From positions 1,240,001 through 1,304,000 of the forward strand of contig NZ_ADVG01000002.1 of NCBI RefSeq assembly GCF_000178855.1: a DNA stretch of 64,000 nt, written 5' to 3'. How positions within the stretch are numbered: the stretch's first letter is position 1; each line of letters opens with the position of its first letter. The stretch comes from Ktedonobacter racemifer DSM 44963. Its GTDB lineage: Bacteria > Chloroflexota > Ktedonobacteria > Ktedonobacterales > Ktedonobacteraceae. Positions 1 to 7,998 of the stretch are shown in pieces. A program made the translations under genes and the position numbers. The notes beneath the pieces are model-generated. The model was not told the origin of the DNA. It saw only the letters and a program-made list of their open reading frames with translations, and made no database searches.

Positions 1-976
1 GGGCGGCACTCAGGATCAGCTCTATGTCCAACTCATCTTCGATTGCGCCAGCGCCTAATGAAGCGCCGCCATCAACCTTGATTTTGTTGATCGGCACCTG
101 ACTGCCTCCATAGCAGGAGGTGTAGTTACTGATATCCGATGGCAGGTAATCATCAAGCTCCAGCAGAGCGATCGTCTGGCCTTCTCCGTGGAAACCGTTG
201 CCCTGAAGGGTCTTCAGATCGTACGCCGAGGCAATCTGCGAAGGGATGAAGTAGCCAGTTCCAGCGGAGATACAAGTGACGTTCGCCTGGACCTGGCTCC
301 GGAGGTTCATTTTTGCGCTTTTCGATGTAGTGATCGGCGCATGCGCCAGATGAACCGAATTGTCTAGACCTGCGATGTTTTGGATCAAGCCAGCCAGGTT
401 CGCAGGTACCGATGGATTGATGGGAGACGCGTAGAAGTGCGCCCCTTCAGAAGAGATATAGTTATTAATCTGGATATGGAAGGCATGTTCCGCATCGTCC
501 ACAGTGCCTTTGAAGCCGATGACCAGGTGCAGCTTCCCGGTCAAGGTGACCTGGAAGCCATAGCCCTGCAAGTAATCAATGACGGCTTGCTCGCTGCTGG
601 CTAATGGGGCAAAAGCAGTAGAAATTTGAGCCGAAGTGAGATGCTGGGGCTTGTGGGTTGACTGCGAGCGGATGGTGTTGTCCGCATAGGCTTTGAGCGC
701 TTCAGCATTGCGCAGCTTTAGACCAATTGAGAGCGAGAGGTTCTGATTGGGGTCTGCAAGCCCAATCAGCGTGCTGGTTTTCACGAGGCCGGGTATATTT
801 CCATTCAACGGCACCAGGCTGGCGGCACTTGCGTTGGTGGCATTGCCAATCAGGCGTGTACCGATTATAGCGCCAAAGATGATCAGGCAGAGCAGAGGCA
901 GAGCCACAGTCGAGCGGTTGATCCATGCGCGTCGAACCTGTGGCCGTCTCTCTGGTTGCGAGGGGAGAGAACTCAT
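1..976 (-). CDS. S53 family (kumamolisin-like) secreted protease, N-terminal part
   Basis: Partial gene that runs off the left edge; only its first 325 codons are present, read on the minus strand from the ATG at 976 without a stop. The start is followed by Arg residues and a hydrophobic stretch (LPLLCLIIFGAIIG), a signal peptide or anchor. Next comes a pro-kumamolisin activation domain (segments QHLTSAQISTAFAPL and VIDYLQGYGFQVTLTG, then the AEHAF motif), and the start of the catalytic domain (YFIPSQIASAYDL). Near the edge EDELDIE fits the Glu-x3-Asp pair of the sedolisin catalytic triad; the serine lies outside the window. S53 enzymes are acid-acting serine-carboxyl proteases that mature by removing the propeptide, which suggests extracellular protein degradation. 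The domain call is secure; substrate unknown. Confidence 0.88.
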   Translation of the reverse strand, partial: MSSLPSQPERRPQVRRAWINRSTVALPLLCLIIFGAIIGTRLIGNATNASAASLVPLNGNIPGLVKTSTLIGLADPNQNLSLSIGLKLRNAEALKAYADNTIRSQSTHKPQHLTSAQISTAFAPLASSEQAVIDYLQGYGFQVTLTGKLHLVIGFKGTVDDAEHAFHIQINNYISSEGAHFYASPINPSVPANLAGLIQNIAGLDNSVHLAHAPITTSKSAKMNLRSQVQANVTCISAGTGYFIPSQIASAYDLKTLQGNGFHGEGQTIALLELDDYLPSDISNYTSCYGGSQVPINKIKVDGGASLGAGAIEDELDIELILSAA

Positions 977-1265
977 CGAGGATACCTTTCTATAGCGGAA
1001 AATATGTGAGAAAAAGCTTTATATATCTGAGTTGTTATACGTAAAAACAGCAAGATTTATAACATTCGATGATTTCTGTAGTGATTTCTGGGCTATCCGG
1101 CTATGACAGTTATTTCAGGGCGAACCAGAATGTTTCACCATGAGGTTATGCTCCTACGGAGGTTCTTCCTGCTGACTTTCCAAAGAGGCTGATTGCTCGC
1201 CTGAGAATGACCCCCAGAGTTATACCAATTTCTCCCGCAGAGTTCTGGGATTTACATCAGATACT

Positions 1266-1328
1266 GGGGGTTTTTGCATATCCCCCCGAGACGGGTACAC
1301 TGTTTCGGGGGGATATGCAAAAACCCCC
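1266..1328. repeat. Long inverted repeat (27-bp arms, 9-nt loop)
   Basis: Arms 1266-1292 and 1302-1328 are complementary except for one G-T pair; the loop is GGGTACACT. Each arm begins with five G/C pairs followed by an A/T run. It lies between divergently transcribed genes, so it is not an obvious terminator for either. No copy of the GC-rich tag seen at related hairpins is next to it. Confidence 0.85.
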
Positions 1329-1635
1329 TTATTCCGAGCATAGTTGGCCGTAAACTGCCAGATTTCTCCGGTTCTGCACATCTCTTCAACACTTCCGTGC
1401 AAAAAGTCAGTCACATGTCCGGGTTATGGGTGCATTGTATCGCTCACCCGGCCGAAATGGAGATAGTCTAATTATCCATTATAAAAGTGGAAAAGCAGTG
1501 AAAGATGCACATTGCCGTGGCATCGAAAGGGGAGACTTTTCTTGCCAGCCCGCGTTTCTCCAAGGGGCCAGAAAGACGTCTACGCCTCCCGGCAGGCAAG
1601 CGTTCCTCCTCTTGCTCCAGGGATCCTTTTCCCCA

Positions 1636-1666
1636 TTGACACGTCTCTTTCTGTATGCTGTATGCT
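1636..1666 (+). promoter_or_regulatory. Possible promoter of the BON-domain gene
   Basis: TTGACA at 1636-1641, followed after 19 bases by TATGCT at 1661-1666. The spacer is longer than the optimal 17, so this is a weak assignment. It would give an untranslated leader of about 170 bases. Confidence 0.35.
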
Positions 1667-1842
1667 ATCACTTGAAGTGGTGGGCAATTCTCCTCCAATT
1701 GCTCACCAGAAAAGAAATTCCATAAGGTTCCAGGAAAGAGCGATTGGAGCAGAGGCAACAGGGTTTCAATCCGTCCCAAATCATCTGGCGGAGAAGAGGC
1801 GTCCAACAAGCACTGAAGAGAAAGGAGACCTGTACCATATCG

Positions 1843-2505
1843 ATGAATCTTCAGACCGATGAAACGATCCAGAACAACGTTATGGACGAATTAAAGTGGG
1901 ATACGCGCCTCCGAGCGAGCGACATTGGCGTCGCGGCTAAGGATGGGATTGTTACGCTCACTGGTTTTGTTGATTCGTACTTAAAAAAGCGGGCTGCTGA
2001 GGCTGCGGCCCTGCGGGTCCGTGGCGTGAAGGCGGTTGCGAATGAGCTGGAAATCCATCTGCCTGGCTCGGCTGAACGCACCGACGAAGATCTTGCCGAG
2101 GCAGTTGTCAATGCGCTCAAATGGGACACCGGTATCCCGGCGGACCAAATCGATGTGATGGTCAGCAAGGGCTGGGTGACCCTCAAAGGCGATGTCGAGT
2201 TTGCCTTCGAGAAAAAAGATGCTGAGCGTACCATCCGCTATATAGCAGGGATTAGGGGGGTGATCAATCTCATTCGGGTCAAGCCCCGGCTCTTCCCAAG
2301 CAATCTGAAAGAGGACATTGAGAAAGCACTCACCCGCAATGCGGAGACAGATGCCGAGCATATCACGGTCGAGGTTTCGGGCAGCAAAGTCAGTCTCTAC
2401 GGAACAGTTCATTCCTATGCAGAGCGCAAGGCAGCGGAGAGTGCGGTATGGGCCGCGCCAGGCGTCACCGAGGTGGAGGATCGCATAGCCATCGCGTTTT
2501 CCTGA
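1843..2505 (+). CDS. BON-domain protein with three BON repeats
   Basis: 220 residues made almost entirely of three consecutive BON domains (about residues 5-75, 78-150 and 152-220), each with the alpha-beta pattern ending in a conserved Gly-Val turn (VRGVKAVANEL, IAGIRGVINLI, APGVTEVEDRI). BON domains are found in OsmY-like, secretin-associated and mechanosensitive proteins and are thought to bind phospholipid or lipid-like ligands. I chose the ATG at 1843 because AAAGGAGA lies about 15 bases upstream; an in-frame ATG at 1744 would add 33 residues unlike any BON protein. There is no signal peptide or membrane segment, so the form seen here looks cytoplasmic. A stress role like that of OsmY is possible but only inferred. 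Confidence 0.85.
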   Translation: MNLQTDETIQNNVMDELKWDTRLRASDIGVAAKDGIVTLTGFVDSYLKKRAAEAAALRVRGVKAVANELEIHLPGSAERTDEDLAEAVVNALKWDTGIPADQIDVMVSKGWVTLKGDVEFAFEKKDAERTIRYIAGIRGVINLIRVKPRLFPSNLKEDIEKALTRNAETDAEHITVEVSGSKVSLYGTVHSYAERKAAESAVWAAPGVTEVEDRIAIAFS

Positions 2506-2926
2506 TGCATTGTTCTGGCCAGCAAGAAGAACGCCAAAAGACGCAGGGGCATTGAGGCTTGCAAGACAATCAATCCCTTCAAACTCAATCTGGACTAACC
2601 ACTAGTGATATACTAGTGATATGATAGTATATCACTAGCCCCTTCTTTTTTTGCCCAAAAACAGGCGTTTTTCTAGCCAACTGCTGTCAAGATAACCGTC
2701 AAAATCGGCTTTGCAGGCCCCCGCACCGCTTCTTAGCTGGTATCAGTTGCAATAATAAGGTATACTAAACCTATTCAACAGGATTAGCGTATAGCACAGC
2801 ATTCATGCGCTAACACCGGGCATACTGTCAGGAACCACATGCGCGGGGGAGGTCTTACAAGTCAGACCCTCCAGAAGGCCTGGCGAGAGACCACCTCTTG
2901 CGAAAGAAGTCAGGAGGAAACGGCTT
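2506..2926. other. Intergenic region before the EF-G-like gene
   Basis: About 420 bases without a credible gene. It contains a palindromic element at 2602-2638 and a TATACT at 2761-2766 that could be the -10 box of the downstream gene, although no good -35 box is visible 17 bases before it. Confidence 0.5.
2602..2651 (+). terminator. Palindrome followed by a T-rich run: terminator or operator
   Basis: Perfect 13-bp inverted repeat CTAGTGATATACT (2602-2614) with AGTATATCACTAG (2626-2638), loop 11 bases, followed by CCCC and a T-rich run to 2651. The left half is partly duplicated (ACTAGTGATA, then TACTAGTGATA). An AT-rich stem with a T tract fits a terminator for the BON gene; the doubled ACTAGTGATA half-sites would equally fit a regulator binding site. 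Confidence 0.5.
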
Positions 2927-4981
2927 ATGAAAGTATACGGGGCGGAATACATTCGCAATGTAGCGTTGATCTCCCACGGGGGAGCAGGGAAAACATCCTT
3001 GATTGATGCCGCACTATTTGACACTGGAGCCGTAACACGACAAGGGAAGGTAGATGATGGAACCTCGATTGCGGACTACGATCCTGACGAACTTAAGCGT
3101 CGGATGTCCCTTCACACCAAAGTGCTTCCCGTCGAGTGGCATGAGCATAAGATCAATTTTATTGACACGCCCGGCTACGCTGATTTCATTGGTGAGGTAA
3201 AAGCTGGTCTACGCGTGGCGGATGCCGCCCTGGTCGTGGTGACAGCCGAAAAAGGAGTAGAAGTAGGCACTGAACTGACCTGGCACTATGCCAATGAACG
3301 CAACCTTCCTCGTATCGTCGTGGTCAACAAGCTCGACCGTGAAAATACCTCCTTTGATATGGCGCTTGAGTCGCTACGCGCCAAGTTTGGCACCAAAGTT
3401 GTCCCCCTACAGATTCCCATCGGGGAACAGGCCAACTTCAAGGGAGTTGCTGACCTGCTGCATCAGAAGGGCTATACCTTCGAGGGCGGCAATAGTGTGC
3501 AAGAAATTTCCATCCCCAATGAGTTACAGGACACCATCAATAGTTACCGTGAACAACTGATCGAGTCAGCGGTCGAGAGCGATGATGAACTGATGGAGAA
3601 ATTTCTGGAGGGGATAGACCTTAACGACGAAGAGATCCTCAAGCTGGTCAAAGTGGGTACGGCCTCGGGTAAGCTCATTCCAGTGCTCTGTGCCTCCGCG
3701 GCGAAAAACATCGGTATCCAGACAATGCTCAGTGCTATCCTTGACTACCTCCCCAGCGCGGCGGACGCCTTACCAGAAGATGCCCAGAACTTTGAAGGAC
3801 ACACCTCGGCCCTGGTGTTTAAAACGACTGGGCAACAGTCTGGCACCGTCTCAACCTTCCGCGTCTATACAGGAAGCATCAAGGCTGATAGCCATCTCTT
3901 CAATATCCAGACAAAGACGGATGAGCGTGTAGGCTCCCTCTCGTTCCCACGTGGCAAAATGTCAGAGAATGCCAGTTGCATTTCTGCAGGCGATTTCGGT
4001 ACCGTGTCCAAGCTTACCAATACCCATACAGGCGATACACTCACCGATAGCAAAAACATCACCACGCCCCTTGAGCCGATCCGCTTCCCAGAACCCTGCT
4101 TCACCCTGACGATCATCCCCAAAAGCCAGAATGACCTGGACAAAATGGGCAATGTCCTGGCACGCATCGTGCAAGAAGACCGCACGCTACGCGTCTCACG
4201 CGATCCCGAGACGGCGGAGACGCTGCTCTCCGGCATGGGCGAGGCGCACCTGCAAATCACAGTGGAGAGTATCAAACGCAAATATGGCGTCGACCTGGAG
4301 ACACGCGATCCACATATCCATTACCGCGAGACCATCCGCAAGAAGGCCAGGGCCAATGGGCGCCACAAGCGCCAGAGCGGTGGACACGGTCAGTTTGGCG
4401 ATGTCTGGCTGGAGATCGAGCCACTGCCCCACGGAGGAGAGCAGGACTTCATCTTTGAGGACCGCATTGTAGGCGGCGTCGTCCCCAACCAGTTCATTCC
4501 TGGTGTCGAGAAGGGGGTACGCGAATCGCTCAAGCGCGGCTTCGTCTCAGGCAACCCCATGCTCTACGTGCGTGTCGCGCTCTACGACGGCAAGTACCAT
4601 CCGGTTGACTCATCGGCGCAATCCTTTGAGGTCGCGGCCTCCCTGGCGATGCAAGAGGCCGTCCCCCTGGCCAGCCCGGTCATTCTGGAGCCTGTCATGC
4701 ATGTCAACATCCTGATTCCAGAGGCCAATATGGGTGACGTCATGAGTGACATCAACACCAGGCGTGGCCGTGTGCTCGGCATGGAACCAGATGAGCAGGA
4801 AGAAGGTATGCAGCGCATCACCACCACCGTTCCCCAGGCCGAGATGCTGCGCTACGCGACTGACTTGCGCTCTATTACTCAGGGTCGTGGCTCCTTCACT
4901 ATGGAGTTTGCCCAATATGAGGAAGTCCCTCCTCACATTCAGCAGGCACTTATCGAACAACACAAAAAGGCCGTTGGCTAA
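2927..4981 (+). CDS. Elongation factor G-like GTPase (EF-G2 type)
   Basis: 684 residues with the five-domain EF-G plan. GTPase motifs: G1 SHGGAGKTSL (about 16-25), G3 DTPGYADF (about 80), G4 NKLDRE (about 134) and G5 SAAKNIG. Domain IV carries HKRQSGGHGQFGDVW, as in EF-G and its paralogues. The divergent G1 and first strand (YIRNVALISHGGAGKT) are typical of the EF-G-like paralogue often called FusA2, not the canonical factor, which normally sits with rpsL-rpsG-tuf. The start is well supported: AGGAGG at 2912-2917, ten bases before ATG. The gene stands alone, convergent with the MFS gene. Whether it acts in translocation, ribosome recycling or stress is not decided by sequence. Confidence 0.9.
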   Translation: MKVYGAEYIRNVALISHGGAGKTSLIDAALFDTGAVTRQGKVDDGTSIADYDPDELKRRMSLHTKVLPVEWHEHKINFIDTPGYADFIGEVKAGLRVADAALVVVTAEKGVEVGTELTWHYANERNLPRIVVVNKLDRENTSFDMALESLRAKFGTKVVPLQIPIGEQANFKGVADLLHQKGYTFEGGNSVQEISIPNELQDTINSYREQLIESAVESDDELMEKFLEGIDLNDEEILKLVKVGTASGKLIPVLCASAAKNIGIQTMLSAILDYLPSAADALPEDAQNFEGHTSALVFKTTGQQSGTVSTFRVYTGSIKADSHLFNIQTKTDERVGSLSFPRGKMSENASCISAGDFGTVSKLTNTHTGDTLTDSKNITTPLEPIRFPEPCFTLTIIPKSQNDLDKMGNVLARIVQEDRTLRVSRDPETAETLLSGMGEAHLQITVESIKRKYGVDLETRDPHIHYRETIRKKARANGRHKRQSGGHGQFGDVWLEIEPLPHGGEQDFIFEDRIVGGVVPNQFIPGVEKGVRESLKRGFVSGNPMLYVRVALYDGKYHPVDSSAQSFEVAASLAMQEAVPLASPVILEPVMHVNILIPEANMGDVMSDINTRRGRVLGMEPDEQEEGMQRITTTVPQAEMLRYATDLRSITQGRGSFTMEFAQYEEVPPHIQQALIEQHKKAVG

Positions 4982-5003
4982 CAATTATTGCAAAAACATA
5001 TCA

Positions 5004-5090
5004 ACAGGAAAGGGATGGTGACGTGTATCTCGAGCAAATGCCCGAGATACACGTCACCATCCCTTTCCTGTGGGCGCCGCAGGCGTGAAA
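5004..5090. repeat. Long hairpin (29-bp arms) plus GC-rich tag
   Basis: Arms 5004-5032 and 5043-5071 are perfectly complementary, loop 10 bases. It is followed at 5072-5090 by the tag GGGCGCCGCAGGCGTGAAA. It lies between the convergent EF-G-like and MFS genes and could terminate both, but there is no U tract. On the minus strand the order is MFS stop, tag, hairpin, the same order as at 61023-61108. Confidence 0.85.
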
Positions 5091-5103
5091 TGGCAACAAA
5101 AAG

Positions 5104-6360
5104 CTAGCGGCTAGCGGCCTGTGTGCGCCGACTATTGAGCACATACACGGCAAGCGCCAGTAACAGGAGCAGCAGCCCCACGCCACAGACGCCGAACCAG
5201 CCCGCGAAGCCCCAGCCATAGGTGCCAAGGAACGAGCCAAACGAGCCACCAATAAAGTAAGACACCATATAGATCGTATTAAGGCGGCTACGCGCAGCGG
5301 GATTGAGGCTATAGACGCGTGCCTGGTTTGAGATCTGGTTAGCCTGCGCCCCCAGGTCCAGCAGGATCACACCAATGATCAGACCCCAGAGATATTGACC
5401 CATCAACCAGAAAATGCCAAACGAGGCCAGGAGAATGAGCAGGCCAATGCCAATCGTCTTACGCGGATTAACTTTATCGGCAAGGCGACCAATAAAAGAG
5501 GCCGCGAGTGCCCCCACAACACCAACCAGGCCAAAGAGGCCTGCCACCTCGCTACCATAATGAAAAGGTGGCGTTTGCAGGCGGAAGGAGAGCGTGGCCC
5601 AGAACGCGCTAAAGGCCGCAAAGCCCAGTGCCCCATAGACGCTGGTCTCGCGCAGCACAGGCTCGCTTTTAACGAGACTCCAGAGCGAACGCAAGAGCTG
5701 TGTATAGCTCATATCTGATTGAGGGCGATCAGGGGGCAACAAGAAGCGCAGGACCAGGGCCAGGAGAACCATCAATCCCGCGGCGATCCAGTACACTGCA
5801 CGCCATCCCAGGTGCGCGCTTAATACACCACTCGCCGTGCGCGCCAGCAAGACGCCAATCAGCAAGCCACTCATCACGGTTCCCACCACGCGCCCACGCT
5901 CCTGGGGCCGCGCCAGGCTTGCCGCTAGAGGCACGATCAACTGTGGGACCACGGTAGTGACGCCTACAATAAAGCTCGCGATTGAGAGGAGCACCAGGGT
6001 AGGCGCCAGAGCCATCGCAATCAAGGCGACGGTTACAGCGACCAGCATTGTCACGATCAGCGCTCGACGATTATAGCGATCTCCCAATGGAATAATTAGC
6101 AGGAGTCCCAGAGCATAGCCAAGCTGGGAGAGGGTCGCCAGAACGCCTACCTGGTTTACGGAGACGGCAAACTCACGTCCAATATCGGCCAGAACAGGCT
6201 GCACATAATAGAGGTTGGCGACCGAGAGGCCACAGGCCACTGCCAGCAACAAGACCAGGCGCTGGCTAAGCTGGGGAGCATTTACCTTATTTATCTCTTC
6301 TTCCGTTGATGCTAGAAGCATATTACTCTTGCCCAATTCACGTACATCCCTTCTGCACAT
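5104..6360 (-). CDS. MFS transporter (DHA1-like drug/metabolite exporter)
   Basis: 418 residues with twelve predicted membrane segments starting near residue 33 (LVLLLAVACGLSVANLYYVQPVLADI). The loop between segments 2 and 3 has the MFS signature form GDRYNRR, and segment 4 begins LIVPLAASLARPQERGRVVG. The VANLYYVQP motif after segment 1 is typical of the YtbD/AraJ-like exporter group. These are proton-driven efflux carriers in the cytoplasmic membrane; the substrate cannot be told. The start is uncertain: the ATG at 6360 lacks a clear ribosome site, and the ATG at 6321 (MLLASTEEE) is equally possible. Confidence 0.85.
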   Translation of the reverse strand: MCRRDVRELGKSNMLLASTEEEINKVNAPQLSQRLVLLLAVACGLSVANLYYVQPVLADIGREFAVSVNQVGVLATLSQLGYALGLLLIIPLGDRYNRRALIVTMLVAVTVALIAMALAPTLVLLSIASFIVGVTTVVPQLIVPLAASLARPQERGRVVGTVMSGLLIGVLLARTASGVLSAHLGWRAVYWIAAGLMVLLALVLRFLLPPDRPQSDMSYTQLLRSLWSLVKSEPVLRETSVYGALGFAAFSAFWATLSFRLQTPPFHYGSEVAGLFGLVGVVGALAASFIGRLADKVNPRKTIGIGLLILLASFGIFWLMGQYLWGLIIGVILLDLGAQANQISNQARVYSLNPAARSRLNTIYMVSYFIGGSFGSFLGTYGWGFAGWFGVCGVGLLLLLLALAVYVLNSRRTQAASR

Positions 6361-6550
6361 ATAAATATAGCGCTTTTATTCATCTGCTTCATTATTATCG
6401 CTACTCAGCACAACAGAATTACGGCTCTGATCTATTCCCCCCCAAAAATGATCAGGGCAGGAGTGTCCTGCTCTGATTCGGTACTATGCATGTCGGAATA
6501 TTACTAATAGTATCGGCACTGTGGCGCGCTAACTACAGCCAACGCTCGCT

Positions 6551-6922
6551 TTAGGACTCTTTCGGAGTGTTTTTGGCTGCGCCTCGCTCACCTTTAGCGG
6601 CTGGTTTACGCCCTTGCGCTTGCTTCCCACGAGGCTGTTGCTTTACCCGTCCCTTGGAGGAGCCACCTTTAGCGCCGGCTTTCCCCAGCAGGGCCTCAGC
6701 CGCGCTCTCGTGCCCATGGGCAACCAGCCACTCACGCGCCTCTTCGTGCAGGTCGCTAAGATTCTGGCTTCCGCCGATCATGAGCCACATAGCATATTCA
6801 ACGTCAGCAGGCGTGCCTTCATACCACTGGCCATTTTCAATCATAAATGTCTGTATCCGCTCTACGTCACGGGTACGAAGCAGATTATCAAGCTGCTGCC
6901 GAAAACCGGACAACTCTCTCAT
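6551..6922 (-). CDS. Small protein with basic low-complexity tail, unknown function
   Basis: 123 residues. The first 80 form a compact helical region (FRQQLDNLLRTRDVERIQTF, EYAMWLMIGGSQNLSDLHEEAREWLVAHGHESAAEALL); the last 40 are Lys/Arg/Gly/Gln-rich without hydrophobic residues, resembling the disordered nucleic-acid-binding tails of some bacterial proteins. I do not recognise a family. It lies 36 bases downstream of the Lon-N gene on the same strand and is probably co-transcribed with it. The codon pattern looks like that of its neighbours. Confidence 0.7.
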   Translation of the reverse strand: MRELSGFRQQLDNLLRTRDVERIQTFMIENGQWYEGTPADVEYAMWLMIGGSQNLSDLHEEAREWLVAHGHESAAEALLGKAGAKGGSSKGRVKQQPRGKQAQGRKPAAKGERGAAKNTPKES

Positions 6923-6958
6923 CGCGTCCCATCCTCACTTCTAAAAATTAGTGTGTGC

Positions 6959-7612
6959 TTAGTTTAGCATACTCCGGTCCTCAGGCAAATTCTTTGAGAG
7001 GATTTGCCGCATAAAGGGCACTTCCCGTCGCAGAATGTTGATCTCGTCGCGTAGGCGTTCCTGCGTCGAAGTGCCTTCAAGGAGGCGCTGTTTCGTTTCG
7101 TTCTGCACCTCGAGGAAATAGGCGATGAAATACGAGAGATCTTCCGGATCTTCGGGGAGATCGGCGTAGCTACTATCCTCGTTCGCCGCCTCTAATAACA
7201 TCTCCAGGTAGTTACGAAACAAGCCACACACCTGAGCCATGGGGAGAGTTAAGATCTGGGCTGGCTCGGGATCATCCATAAATGGCTCGACGGTCGCTGA
7301 CAAATAGGGTCTATCTCGATGCTGGCTGACGATGCGAAAACGACGTGTCCCTATTGCCATCAATGTAAAGCGACCATCTTCCGTGCGCTCAACGTTGCGC
7401 ATCTGCACCATTGTGCCGACGCTGTAGGGAACCTCGTGTAGGTAGACGCTCTCAGGCTTTGTCAGCACAATCCCAAATGGCTTCTGTGTCCGCTGGCAAT
7501 CCTGGATCATCTGCCGGTAACGCGGCTCGAAGATGTGGAGCGGCATGACTGTCCCCGGGAAAAGCACCACATCCAGTGGGAACAAAGGTAATTCTATCGC
7601 GGTAATCGACAT
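6959..7612 (-). CDS. Lon N-terminal (substrate-binding) domain protein
   Basis: 217 residues matching the stand-alone LON substrate-binding domain (ELPLFPLDVVLFPGTVMPLHIFEPRYRQMI at the N-terminus, then VGTMVQMRNVERTEDGRFTLMAIGTRRFRI). The ATPase and protease parts of Lon are absent, as in the YcgN/YvkB-like stand-alone family, so it has no proteolytic activity. The likely role is binding of unfolded protein or a regulatory ligand; this is inferred. AGGAGG lies 12 bases upstream of the ATG, and a start-stop mini-ORF (ATG GAC TAA at 7620-7612) sits between them, its stop overlapping the start codon. Confidence 0.85.
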   Translation of the reverse strand: MSITAIELPLFPLDVVLFPGTVMPLHIFEPRYRQMIQDCQRTQKPFGIVLTKPESVYLHEVPYSVGTMVQMRNVERTEDGRFTLMAIGTRRFRIVSQHRDRPYLSATVEPFMDDPEPAQILTLPMAQVCGLFRNYLEMLLEAANEDSSYADLPEDPEDLSYFIAYFLEVQNETKQRLLEGTSTQERLRDEINILRREVPFMRQILSKNLPEDRSMLN

Positions 7613-7998
7613 TAGTCCATCGCACCTCCTAGCGTTTCATGACATATACCATCACTGAAACTAGATGCCTCTTCGCGCCAAAGCGGAGCATACATTTGCA
7701 CATCCACACAGAACTATTTATTCTGACCATAGTATAACATCATGCCTAATGCAAGGAATAAACTCGCTGGCACAAACATGACGACTAGTTCATAAAACCA
7801 CTTCTTTTTGCTTGACAAGCAGATAGTAAATCATTATGCTTTTACTAATATCCTTTTACTTCTTGCTTCTAACTCCCAAGGGTGGGAACACAACTGCCAG
7901 GCGCCATCTGAGCCTTCGGGCCACAGATAGAAGGTATCCTTTCTACACACCGTTGTCGTAGTTATTGCTCATTATGATGATGAGCATAAGGAGGCACC
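7613..7998. other. Divergent intergenic region with promoter and leader
   Basis: About 390 bases between the Lon-N gene and the MHS transporter. It contains the promoter at 7812-7840 and a leader of about 150 bases with several short inverted repeats, including GCTCAT/ATGAGC at 7967-7985 just before the ribosome site. I found no known riboswitch class. Confidence 0.5.
7812..7840 (+). promoter_or_regulatory. Sigma-70-type promoter of the MHS transporter gene
   Basis: TTGACA at 7812-7817, a 17-base spacer and TATGCT at 7835-7840. Transcription would start near 7847, leaving a leader of about 150 bases before the ATG at 7999. Confidence 0.7.

Larger units (their letters stand above)
977..1842. 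other. Divergent intergenic region
   Basis: No convincing gene in about 860 bases between the divergent protease and BON genes. It holds the long hairpin at 1266-1328 and a possible sigma-70-type promoter for the BON gene near 1636-1666. The first half is AT-rich and probably contains the protease promoter, which I cannot place. Confidence 0.5.

Noticed and set aside
7861..7960. Riboswitch (TPP, SAM, glycine or fluoride) in the MHS leader
   Set aside because: None of the conserved core sequences of these classes could be matched; only generic hairpins are seen.
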